From the NCBI GenBank assembly GCA_965249925.1, contig OZ252260.1, forward strand, positions 1,550,001 through 1,614,000: a stretch of DNA of 64,000 nucleotides, written 5' to 3'. This stretch comes from Hoeflea_A sp965249925 (lineage in GTDB: Bacteria > Pseudomonadota > Alphaproteobacteria > Rhizobiales > Rhizobiaceae). Under the pieces are notes generated by a model. The model was not told where the DNA came from. It saw nothing but the letters and a program-made list of their open reading frames with translations, and did no database searches. This document shows positions 35,704 to 43,099 of the stretch, piece by piece (within the stretch, counting starts at the first letter, position 1; each line of letters begins with the position of its first letter). A program made the translations under genes and the position numbers.

Positions 35704-36669
35704 GTGTCCGACATCCTGACGATCGCCCTTAATCCGACTGTCGACGTGTCCAGCGACACGGATCTGGTGCGGCCGACGTTGAAGATCCGCACTCACAATC
35801 AGATGCAGCATCCGGGCGGCGGCGGCATCAACGTGGCGCGGGTCATCGTGGAACTGGGTGGCGCGGCCGAGATCCTGTACGTCTCCGGCGGCGCATCCGG
35901 TGCCCTGCTCGACGATTGCATCAGACGCATCGGCATAGCGGCTCACGTGGTGCATATCGATCAGCCGATCCGCATCGCCTATACGGTGCACGAACTCAAG
36001 ACCGGCTTCGAATACCGTTTCGTGCCGGATGGCCCGCAGGTCGATCCTGCCCTGCTCGATTCGATCCTGGAAAGGATAGAGCGTTTCGACGGGCGTTACG
36101 TCGTCGCCAGCGGCAGCCTGCCCGGCGGCCTGCCGGATGACACTTACGTCCGCATGGCCAAAATCGCCGAAAAGAAGGGTGCCCGTTTCGTTCTCGACAC
36201 CTCCGGACCGGCCCTTCAGGCGGCTTTCGACACGGCGAGTTGCTTCCTGGTCAAGCCGAGCCTGGGCGAGTTTGGCAAACTGCTCGGTTCCCACCTGGAC
36301 GAGGAAGAAGTCGGCCTGGCCGCCATGGACGTTATCCGGCAGGGCCGCATCCGTAACCTGGCAATCTCCTTCGGCTCCCATGGCGCCCTGTTGGCCAACG
36401 ATCAGGGCATTGTTCGGTTGCCCGCTCGACATGTCCGAGTCCGTTCCGCGGTCGGCGCTGGCGACAGCTTTGTCGGCGCCATGGTGCACGACCTGTCCGA
36501 AGGAGCGACGATCGAGAACGCCTTCCGCAGCGGGATCGCTGCTGGCGCCGCAGCGGTGATGACCGCCGGAACCGAACTGTGTCGACGCGAAGACGTCGAA
36601 GCGCTTAAGCAGGACGGCGGCAGCAGCCGGGCCGTGGCAACATTGACGCAGACCGCCGCCCAAAGCTGA
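35704..36669 (+). CDS. pfkB: PfkB-family phosphofructokinase
   Basis: This 321-residue ribokinase-fold enzyme starts at GTG with AAGGATC upstream. Family marks are TIALNPTVD at the N-terminus, HPGGGGINVARV (substrate region), GSLPGGLPDD, NPS-like KPSLGEFGKLLG and the catalytic GAGDSFVGAMV with the anion-hole glycine and Asp. It matches 6-phosphofructokinase 2 (PfkB) better than 1-phosphofructokinase or tagatose kinase, but the exact sugar phosphate is not certain. It lies 181 bp after the glucan synthase on the same strand without an obvious FNR-type box of its own. PfkB is also a member of the mycobacterial DosR dormancy set. Confidence 0.88.
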   Translation: MSDILTIALNPTVDVSSDTDLVRPTLKIRTHNQMQHPGGGGINVARVIVELGGAAEILYVSGGASGALLDDCIRRIGIAAHVVHIDQPIRIAYTVHELKTGFEYRFVPDGPQVDPALLDSILERIERFDGRYVVASGSLPGGLPDDTYVRMAKIAEKKGARFVLDTSGPALQAAFDTASCFLVKPSLGEFGKLLGSHLDEEEVGLAAMDVIRQGRIRNLAISFGSHGALLANDQGIVRLPARHVRVRSAVGAGDSFVGAMVHDLSEGATIENAFRSGIAAGAAAVMTAGTELCRREDVEALKQDGGSSRAVATLTQTAAQS

Positions 36670-36871
36670 CCTCCAGCCTGCTTCGGTTTTGATGATCGGC
36701 TAAAACTGTCGAGCTGGTTACACCACGGTCTCCGGTCGATCGAAGCGGTCGGCAACGGCGTCTTTTTCGGCGGCGCCTCACCGATTCAACCGATCGAATC
36801 TCTCGTCTCCACCGTATTTCCAGGACGATACATTCCTATAATACTGTATGATTCTTTGACACCAAAGTACA

Positions 36872-36909
36872 ACGCGGTTCTTTCAAATGGCAGAACCGCG
36901 TCGTTTTTT
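36872..36909 (+). terminator. Rho-independent terminator
   Basis: ACGCGGTTCT and AGAACCGCGT form a perfect 10-bp stem with a 10-nt loop, followed closely by TTTTTT (36904-36909). It lies about 200 bp after pfkB and would end the ppsA/usp/glucan/pfkB side of the island. The 36670-36871 stretch before it holds no gene I can see. Confidence 0.8.
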
Positions 36910-37217
36910 GCTTCCGGGCAAGGCCGCACAAAAGCCGGGTCGCAACAAAATGCAACCTGTGACACTTATTGCGAGAGGCGCTACAATCAACTTCCGGTGA
37001 TTCGACCTGAGGCCTTTGATATCAGGGATTCCGGTCCCGCCGGATCGATGTCGGTGGGCCGCCAAAAGCCTCATCCGGGCAACGATCCGGCTTTTGCCTC
37101 CAAACCCATGATCCTCAAGAGTTCTTTCGCACTGTTGTAAATCAGTTACATGTTAGCCATTTGCGATTTTTGGCTTTGCTGAAAGCAACAAATTTCTGTA
37201 AGCTGACGCGCAAGGGG

Positions 37218-37269
37218 GCAATACATCCGAAAGCTTGTTCGGAACGGAGTTTCCACGCTGGTGTATTGC
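37218..37269 (+). promoter_or_regulatory. Structured 5' leader element upstream of the propeller-like gene
   Basis: GCAATACA (37218-37225) pairs with TGTATTGC (37262-37269) and encloses a perfect TCCGAA-N6-TTCGGA hairpin (37226-37243) plus 18 nt. The element ends 120 bp before the ATG at 37390. It matches no riboswitch class I know. The rest of 36910-37389 shows no gene. Confidence 0.4.
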
Positions 37270-37345
37270 ATATGAGGTCGACATCGACGGCATCGGAAGC
37301 GCTACGGGCGATGAAACGAAAGGGTCTGTACCGGTCCGATATCGG

Positions 37346-37359
37346 GTTTGAATTCAAAC
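37346..37359. promoter_or_regulatory. 14-bp perfect palindrome before the propeller-like gene
   Basis: GTTTGAATTCAAAC is self-complementary and lies 30 bp before the ATG. It could be an operator. Its TTGA/TCAA arms lack the six-base spacing of the FNR-type sites elsewhere in the window. Confidence 0.35.
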
Positions 37360-37389
37360 ACGCGAATGTTCCACTAGGGGGTTCAGGAA

Positions 37390-39807
37390 ATGACAGCATA
37401 CGACCCATACGCAGCCTACAGCCAGCAGGGCTTTGATGCGTATAGTTATGGCGGCGCCAGCTACGAGGGCTATGGCGTCGAAGGCTACGATGCCCAAAGC
37501 TACGGGTACGAGGGCTACGGCGAAGGAGGTTGGGGATCGTCCGGCTACGAAGCGTCCGTAGCGGATTTATCCAACCAGGCCGCCTATGGGGCCTACTACG
37601 GCTCGACATCGTTCGAGGCGGAATCGGCCTATGAGGAATTCGTTGCGCCACGCAACGTCAGCTGGGCCGATGAACCCGACATTCCCCACGGATATGTACC
37701 GGTAAACGGTGGTGGCTACACCACTTGCGGGCTTTTCTGGCTGAGTGTTGTCGACGTCTTTGGCCCGCCGGAATTTCTGTCCGGTCTGCTCGGCGATTTT
37801 GGCGGCCTGGGCGGCCTCGGCGGCGGTGGGCTAAGCGACTTGGGCGGTGTCGGCGAATTGACCGACATGTTGTCACTGCTGGTCAGCTCAGGTGTCCTTG
37901 ACGGTGTTGGTGCGGACGATTTCTCGACATCCGCTTCATTATCGTTCCTCGCTTCGGTGGATCCATTCTCGTGGCTAGGGTTGCTGACCAACCCGGCGAT
38001 CATTCCCTACCTGTTCTGTGGAGAAGTGCCGGACCTGCCGGATTTCCCTGATTTCCCGGAACCGCCGCCGCCGACCGACACGCAATTCGGTTTCCAGGTG
38101 TGGCGCTACGATCCGAATAATGGGGACCTCGTCAACCTCAACAATGGCTTTGACGATCTTGGTCCGGGCAACGGTAACGGTCTCAACCGCTATCCCTGGG
38201 GCATGGAGCAGCACGGACCGAACAACACCCTGTATGTCGGCACGCTCAACGGCAATCCGCTCAACTTCGAAGTCCCAATCGAGTATCAGATCCTGAGCCT
38301 GCTCTTTCCGATCCTCCCCTGGATCCCAAACCTCTACACCGAGGGCCCGGAGATCTGGCGCTGGATCGACACGCGTGACTCGCTGACGGACGGATCCGAG
38401 GAGCTTGGTGCGCAAGACGGCGGCTACTGGGAACAGGTGCTGGCCCCAGAGGACCTCGGCGGCGAGCTGAAGGGGCAGGTCGGCGTCCGCAAGATGGTCT
38501 CCTACACGCATCAGGACGACAGCAACGGGGAGGACGTGCCTAACGGTGATGCCTTCACCGCCAGCCAGGCAAACGGGGTCGGCGATACCTACCTCTACGC
38601 CTCGACATCGAACAACCTGTTCCCGCTCATTTTGCAGAACTCCACCGAGCCGTCGGTGCTGCTCCGCTCCAAGACCGGCGACAAGGGAACCTGGGAAATT
38701 GTTAACGTTCCCTACTCGGACGACAACAACGGCTCAATCCGCGCCATGGAGGTGATCAACGGCTACCTCTTTGTCGGCACCGAGAAGCTTTTGGCCGTCG
38801 GTCCGGAGTTGGTTCCCGAGCTGTTGTTCTACGACGGCCATACTTGGAGGCATGTCGATACCTCCGCTGTCGACGGCTTGGCGATCTCGGAGATTCTCGG
38901 GTTTGAGTTACTCCCGGACCTCCCCCAGGTTGAGGTCTCCGATGACAACTTCGAGACAGCGGCTGTCGAAGTCGAAGGTGCCGACACGGTCTTTTTCGGC
39001 GACTGGAACGCCGCTGGCTTTGCCGACCTTTTGGACGAATTCGACGGCGACGCTGCGGACCTCGGCCTTATCGGCGACCTTCTCGGCGACCTTCTCGGCG
39101 AAAGCGAGCCTGGTTGGGGTCTCTACATGGTCGAAGATCATGCAGCCCCCATTCAGACCGGTTCGGGAGACGCCTTCGAAGTCGAAGCGTTGATCAATCC
39201 GGTGGCGGTCGACATTACACCGACGCATGTCACATATGTGAGCACGCCCTTCTTCGGTGGTCCCCTGCCGTCCTACGTCACGGGTGAACCGGATATCGAC
39301 GGCAAATTGGATGCTGACGATTTCCAAGGTGACACTTCGCCGTTCAACGACATTGGCGTCATGAAGTTGTTCGAGTTCACGCCCAAGGACGAGGACCCCT
39401 ACATGTATGTCGGCACCCTCGATTACTTCGAGGGCGCGACGCTGATGCGCTCCCAGACACCGGACGATCCAACCAGCTGGGAACTGATCACCGCCAACGG
39501 GTTCCTCTCCGAACTCGGCTTCGAAGCGGCGTTCAACCCGTATGTCTGGTCAGCGGGCGTGGTCGAGGAAGACGGCTGCGACGTGCTCTACATCGGCACC
39601 TTCAACGCCCTAGATGATAGTGCGGGCCAGGTCCTCCGCTCGACCGATGGCGTCAATTTCGAGTACCTCACCAGCGACGCCTTCGGTGAGGGAGACATCT
39701 ACGGCTTCCGCACGATGGAAGTGATCGACGGCGAGTTGATCCTGGGCGGCGCCTCACCCATTACGGAAGCGGATCCCAACGACGCACCGTATGACTTCTT
39801 CTCCTGA
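37390..39807 (+). CDS. Acidic protein with Tyr/Gly-rich low-complexity head and beta-propeller-like repeats
   Basis: This is an 805-residue protein of no family I can name. Residues 1-85 are low complexity: about 16 Tyr in short GYE, SYG and GYG units, many Gly/Ser/Glu, and no Lys or Arg until about residue 88, resembling prion-like [G/S]Y domains. A Gly/Leu/Asp-rich stretch (about 130-220) and a PPPPTD hinge follow. From about 230 on, repeats of the form LYVGTLN / VLLRSKTGDKGTWEIV / RAMEVINGYLFVGTE / MYVGTLDYFEGATLMRSQ / RTMEVIDGELILGG look like blades of a beta-propeller. It is strongly acidic, has no signal peptide and ends YDFFS, which would suit type I secretion. It is monocistronic, with its own leader and terminator. 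Confidence 0.7.
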   Translation: MTAYDPYAAYSQQGFDAYSYGGASYEGYGVEGYDAQSYGYEGYGEGGWGSSGYEASVADLSNQAAYGAYYGSTSFEAESAYEEFVAPRNVSWADEPDIPHGYVPVNGGGYTTCGLFWLSVVDVFGPPEFLSGLLGDFGGLGGLGGGGLSDLGGVGELTDMLSLLVSSGVLDGVGADDFSTSASLSFLASVDPFSWLGLLTNPAIIPYLFCGEVPDLPDFPDFPEPPPPTDTQFGFQVWRYDPNNGDLVNLNNGFDDLGPGNGNGLNRYPWGMEQHGPNNTLYVGTLNGNPLNFEVPIEYQILSLLFPILPWIPNLYTEGPEIWRWIDTRDSLTDGSEELGAQDGGYWEQVLAPEDLGGELKGQVGVRKMVSYTHQDDSNGEDVPNGDAFTASQANGVGDTYLYASTSNNLFPLILQNSTEPSVLLRSKTGDKGTWEIVNVPYSDDNNGSIRAMEVINGYLFVGTEKLLAVGPELVPELLFYDGHTWRHVDTSAVDGLAISEILGFELLPDLPQVEVSDDNFETAAVEVEGADTVFFGDWNAAGFADLLDEFDGDAADLGLIGDLLGDLLGESEPGWGLYMVEDHAAPIQTGSGDAFEVEALINPVAVDITPTHVTYVSTPFFGGPLPSYVTGEPDIDGKLDADDFQGDTSPFNDIGVMKLFEFTPKDEDPYMYVGTLDYFEGATLMRSQTPDDPTSWELITANGFLSELGFEAAFNPYVWSAGVVEEDGCDVLYIGTFNALDDSAGQVLRSTDGVNFEYLTSDAFGEGDIYGFRTMEVIDGELILGGASPITEADPNDAPYDFFS

Positions 39808-39834
39808 GACGTCATACAGGTAAATTCCAAAACA

Positions 39835-39866
39835 AAACCTCCGGCCGCTGGCCGGAGGTTTTTTAT
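39835..39866 (+). terminator. Rho-independent terminator of the propeller-like gene
   Basis: AAACCTCCGGCC and GGCCGGAGGTTT form a 12-bp perfect stem with a GCT loop, running into TTTTTTATTT. It starts 28 bp after the stop codon and is one of the clearest terminators in the window. The following stretch to 40119 shows no gene I can support. Confidence 0.93.
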
Positions 39867-40119
39867 TTATTGGGTTGTGGTGAAGAAACAAACTGTGCCT
39901 GAGATGGTGACGCGCGAGACGCTTGTGCCGAGCGAATCATCCTCTGCGTCGGATTGATGAGTCGATTGGTTTTTCCTTCATTCATGAAATCGTCAAGGAT
40001 CTGTGCTGGACCTGGATTCGACCGTTGATGAGGATCGAATCGTCCACGGCAAGAAGCCGCTGAAGAAGCGGGTTCGCCAACACAGCCAGAAAAAGACCCC
40101 GCACACGCGCCCTCCATTC

Positions 40120-40149
40120 TTGATCCTTCCAAGTCGAACATGGTAGGAT
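40120..40149 (+). promoter_or_regulatory. Putative promoter of the parDE-like module
   Basis: TTGATC (40120-40125), an 18-bp spacer and TAGGAT (40144-40149) lie 27 bp before the ParD ATG. Repeated AAAGTA units at 40152-40167 just downstream could be part of the operator that ParD-type antitoxins usually bind. Confidence 0.5.
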
Positions 40150-40176
40150 AAAGTAAGACAAAGTAGGAGTCCAACA

Positions 40177-40434
40177 ATGGCGACAGTTAAGAAAAGTATA
40201 ACCGTGACGGATCAGCAGGAAGCTTGGATTCAAGCGCAGCTGGCCGAGGGTCACTACGCTACGGACAGCGAATTGATCCGCGAGGCGATCCGGGAAAAGC
40301 AACTGCGCTCCGCCGAGATCGACAGGATCAGGGCTGCCCTCATCCAGGCCGACGCGAGCGGTTTTAGCGAACAGGACAAGGACACCATTCAGGCTGCAGT
40401 CAAGGATGAATTGAGGCGCGATGGCGCGCTATAA
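40177..40434 (+). CDS. ParD-like type II antitoxin
   Basis: This is an 85-residue protein. A ribbon-helix-helix start (KKSITVTDQQEAWIQAQLAEGHYATDSELIREAIRE) is followed by a polar, charged C-terminal tail that would wrap the toxin. GTAGGAG precedes the ATG. It overlaps the toxin frame by 14 bases, a standard parDE arrangement. Because the toxin has an in-frame stop (next entry), this antitoxin may now be an orphan DNA-binding autoregulator. Confidence 0.85.
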   Translation: MATVKKSITVTDQQEAWIQAQLAEGHYATDSELIREAIREKQLRSAEIDRIRAALIQADASGFSEQDKDTIQAAVKDELRRDGAL

Positions 40435-40699
40435 GCTTAGCAAGGATGCCGCGGACGACCTCAAGCGGCATGGCGTGCTCACATTCGGATTGGCCCAGGC
40501 GGACCGGTATTTCGACGCGCTGTTTGAGCGTTTCGACGAACTGGCGGAAAACCCGCTGCTATACTGCGCGGCAGATGAAATTCGGCCAGGCTACCGCTGC
40601 CGCGCATATGGATCGCATGCGATCTAACACAGGATCAGCGCGGGCACAGTTGAAATCATGCGCATTCTGGGCCGGGAGAATCCAGATACGCAACTTTGA
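40421..40699 (+). pseudogene. ParE-like toxin interrupted by an in-frame TAA
   Basis: The frame starts ARYKLSKDAADDLK and runs to RPGYRCRAYGSHAI, then hits TAA at 40625-40627 (codon 69). The same frame continues without a shift as HRISAGTVEIMRILGREN and stops at 40697-40699, giving the usual ParE length of 92. The continuation matches the normal ParE ending (YGSHAI-[YF]-xRI...IxRILG), so a single change of a Tyr codon (TAT/TAC to TAA) is the simplest explanation. The truncated product lacks the last beta strands and is probably inactive. Confidence 0.8.
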
Positions 40700-40845
40700 T
40701 GCCCGGCATTCCGGTTAAAACTGCGCGGCTTCTTGGTCGGAAACATCAATCCTCCTTACAGAGAGCTGTAACCTGTTTCACTGACTCATCTATGGAGTTC
40801 AGTCCAAATCTGTTACCGATGTCTCAAGAACGGACCCGTGTGGAA

Positions 40846-40935
40846 TGGCGGAGAGGAAGGGATTCGAACCCCCGATACGGTTACCCGTATGCCGCATTTC
40901 GAGTGCGGTGCTTTCAACCACTCAGCCACCTCTCC
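40846..40935 (-). tRNA. tRNA-Ser (anticodon CGA)
   Basis: The minus strand folds as a class II tRNA: acceptor GGAGAGG/CCTCTCC with discriminator G and encoded CCA; D arm with GGCTGAGTGG; anticodon stem CCGCA/TGCGG around CTCGAAA (anticodon CGA, reading UCG); a long variable arm with CATACGGGTAACCGTAT; and T arm GGTTCGAATCC. Length 90 nt including CCA. It has a good promoter upstream at 40972-41000. Confidence 0.95.
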
Positions 40936-40971
40936 GCTTCGTGGTTGCGCCGTTGTGTGTCGCGGGCGCTG

Positions 40972-41000
40972 TCATAACCACTCCGGGCGCTCGAAATCAA
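40972..41000 (-). promoter_or_regulatory. Promoter of tRNA-Ser
   Basis: On the minus strand TTGATT (41000-40995), a 17-bp spacer and TTATGA (40977-40972) form a near-consensus housekeeping promoter, placing the start about 30 bp before the tRNA 5' end. Confidence 0.7.
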
Positions 41001-41020
41001 GTCGAAAGTACGTCCCGACC

Positions 41021-41049
41021 TTGACTTGACCGCACCTTTCCCCTATCCA
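41021..41049 (+). promoter_or_regulatory. Promoter of rplU-rpmA
   Basis: TTGACT (41021-41026), a 17-bp spacer and TATCCA (41044-41049) face right toward rplU, leaving a leader of about 205 nt. The leader is GC-rich with several short hairpins, but I recognise no named L21 leader motif. Confidence 0.65.
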
Positions 41050-41261
41050 CCGTCTGTCCGTGGCGTGAGGCAACTTGCGCCATCTGTTTTTGTGGGGATG
41101 CGCTTGCGCCGCACGAAAGGACGCAAACCCCGTCAATCGAAGCCTTGCCGGTCTTTTTTGACCGCCTGCCTTCGATCCGACACCTGTTGCAACCGACTGA
41201 ATAAAAAGACGGCTGGGCGGCGCGCCGCGACAAGCCGGACCGAACAGCGAAAGGCCGAAAA

Positions 41262-42002
41262 ATGTTCGCAGTCATCAAAACCGGCGGGAAGCAGTATACT
41301 GTCGCCGCCGACGACCTGTTGAAGGTCGAAAAACTCGCCGGCGACGCCGGCGACATGGTAGAATTCAGCGAAGTTCTGATGGTCGGCGATGGCGCCGATG
41401 CCAAGATCGGCACGCCGTTTGTCGAAGGTGCGCTGGTGACCGCCGAAGTGGTCGAACAGGGCCGTGCCCGCAAGGTCATCGCCTTCAAAAAGCGCCGCCG
41501 TCAGAATTCCAAGCGCACCCGCGGCCACCGTCAGCACCAGACGCTGGTTCGCATTTCCGAAATCCTGACCGACGGCGCCAAGCCGAAAAAGAAAGCGGCA
41601 CCGAAGAAGGCCGCCGCCGCACCGAAGGCCGAGGCCAAAGACGAGGTAAAGCCGGCAGCGCAAAAGAAGGCAGCCGAGAAACCTGAGGCGGAAGCCGCAC
41701 CGGCCGAGGCTAAGGCCGAAACCAAGGCGCCGGCCAAACCAGCCAAGGATGCCAAGGAGGCTGCGCCTGAGCCGATCTTTACGACACCTGAGGGCGAGGC
41801 TGACGATCTGAAGAAGATCTCCGGCGTCGGACCGGTGCTGGAGAAGAAACTGCACGCTTTCGGGGTGACTCAATATGCCCAGCTGGCCGCATTCACGAAA
41901 GAAGACATTGACAAACTCGACGAAGCGCTGTCTTTCAAGGGACGCATCGAGCGCGACGACTGGGTCGGCCAGGCCAAGGCGTTGATGGAAGCTGCCAAGT
42001 AA
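41262..42002 (+). CDS. rplU: Large-subunit ribosomal protein bL21 with C-terminal helix-hairpin-helix extension
   Basis: Residues 1-103 are bL21 (MFAVIKTGGKQYTV start; KKRRRQNSKRTRGHRQ and LVRISEI near the end), a 23S rRNA-binding protein. It is followed by an Ala/Lys/Pro/Glu linker (about 104-172) and a folded tail (about 180-246) with ISGVGPVLEKKLHAFGV, a helix-hairpin-helix, and RIERDDWVGQAK. Classical L21 stops near 103, so the protein is more than doubled. Such fused forms occur in alphaproteobacteria. GCGAAAGGCCG precedes the ATG. rpmA follows 27 bp downstream in the normal order. Confidence 0.96.
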   Translation: MFAVIKTGGKQYTVAADDLLKVEKLAGDAGDMVEFSEVLMVGDGADAKIGTPFVEGALVTAEVVEQGRARKVIAFKKRRRQNSKRTRGHRQHQTLVRISEILTDGAKPKKKAAPKKAAAAPKAEAKDEVKPAAQKKAAEKPEAEAAPAEAKAETKAPAKPAKDAKEAAPEPIFTTPEGEADDLKKISGVGPVLEKKLHAFGVTQYAQLAAFTKEDIDKLDEALSFKGRIERDDWVGQAKALMEAAK

Positions 42003-42029
42003 TCGGGTTCGAAAAAAGGGAATTTACCA

Positions 42030-42299
42030 ATGGCACACAAGAAAGCTGGCGGTTCGTCGCGCAACGGTCGCGATTCGGAATCCAAACGTCTCGGCGTCAA
42101 GAAGTTCGGCGGCGAATCCGTGATTCCAGGCAACATTATCGTGCGCCAGCGCGGCACCAAATGGCACGCGGGCCAGGGCGTTGGCATCGGCAAGGATCAC
42201 ACGATCTTCGCCACCGTGGAGGGCAATGTCGCATTCCGCAAGAAAGCCAACGGCCGCACCTATGTATCCGTGATGCCGCGTGCGCTCGCAACCGAATAG
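42030..42299 (+). CDS. rpmA: Large-subunit ribosomal protein bL27
   Basis: This 89-residue protein starts MAHKKAGGSSRNGRDSESKR, the flexible N-terminal arm that reaches the peptidyl-transferase centre, and contains GGESVIPGNIIVRQRGTKWH and GVGIGKDHTIFA. Length is normal for the family. Unlike the bL27 of Firmicutes, no cleavable leader is present. It is the second gene of the rplU-rpmA operon and is followed 60 bp later by a strong terminator. Confidence 0.98.
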   Translation: MAHKKAGGSSRNGRDSESKRLGVKKFGGESVIPGNIIVRQRGTKWHAGQGVGIGKDHTIFATVEGNVAFRKKANGRTYVSVMPRALATE

Positions 42300-42359
42300 C
42301 CGGTGAAACGATAGCCGGCGTCTCATCGACCCGGCACCGATTTTCAGGCCACCAGATGC

Positions 42360-42389
42360 AAGGGGAGATGGGACACCATCTCCCCTTTT
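42360..42389 (+). terminator. Rho-independent terminator of rplU-rpmA
   Basis: AAGGGGAGATGG and CCATCTCCCCTT make a perfect 12-bp stem with a GACA loop, ending in TTTT. Confidence 0.92.
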
Positions 42390-42413
42390 CCATTGCAAAC
42401 GGAGGGCTGAAAA

Positions 42414-43007
42414 ATGGAAAGCCAGGAAGACGAAAGCCATAGTACGCGGAGCGGCTGTCCCGTTCTCGTCACCGAACGGTTGGTTTTGCGGACCCCGCAT
42501 ATCGAGGACACGGACGCGCTTGCCTGTCTCGCCAACAACGCTCGGGTCGCAACGATGGTATCGCGCATGCCGCACCCCTACACGCGCAAGGACGCCACGG
42601 ACTTCATCCGCCGCGCCAAAACGGGCGCGATTGGTAAATGCGTCTATGCGGTCACCGACGCCGATGACGGTCGCTTTCTAGGTTGCTGCGGCATCGAACC
42701 GCAAGACGATCCCGTCACGCTGGAGCTCGGCTACTGGCTCGGCGAGCCTTTCTGGGGCAATGGCTTTGCCACCGAGGCCGCCCATGCAGTGATCGACATG
42801 GCTTTCCGCACCCGCAATATCGAGTGCATCGATGTGCGATGCCGCGTCACCAATCCGGCCTCGCGACGGGTCATCCATAAATGCGGCTTCCAGTTCCAGG
42901 GCACCGGCATGATCAAATCGCTGGCGCTGGGCAGTTCGGTGGCGGTGGAATGGTACCGGCTCGACCGCAAGACCTGGATCTCGCTGCGTAGCTGGGCCGC
43001 CGCCTGA
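42414..43007 (+). CDS. GNAT-family N-acetyltransferase (RimJ/RimL-like)
   Basis: This 197-residue protein has the RimJ/RimL pattern: LVTERLVLRTPHIEDTDAL at the start, LELGYWLGEPFWGNGFATEAA (acetyl-CoA loop with GNGFATEA) and NPASRRVIHKCGFQFQGTG at the end. It probably acetylates a protein N-terminus or a small amine using acetyl-CoA; the substrate is unknown. ATG at 42414 follows ACGGAGGGCTG. It sits between rpmA and obgE, a position often held by a GNAT gene in alphaproteobacteria. Confidence 0.88.
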   Translation: MESQEDESHSTRSGCPVLVTERLVLRTPHIEDTDALACLANNARVATMVSRMPHPYTRKDATDFIRRAKTGAIGKCVYAVTDADDGRFLGCCGIEPQDDPVTLELGYWLGEPFWGNGFATEAAHAVIDMAFRTRNIECIDVRCRVTNPASRRVIHKCGFQFQGTGMIKSLALGSSVAVEWYRLDRKTWISLRSWAAA

Positions 43008-43099
43008 TGGGCTTCTACAAGCTCCCGCCCGTCGACCGTTTGACCTGACGGTTGGCGGGCGATAACGGTAGGCCGGGATTGCCAAGGACAGACTGACAG

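Noticed and set aside
36670..37389. CRISPR array or tandem repeats in the 720-bp gap
   Set aside because: No regularly spaced repeats are visible; only a terminator, a leader structure and a palindrome.
39863..40302. Minus-strand frames between the propeller-like gene and parD
   Set aside because: No recognisable domain, no good ribosome-binding site, and they run across the parD promoter and start. A decayed mobile-element fragment is possible but cannot be supported.
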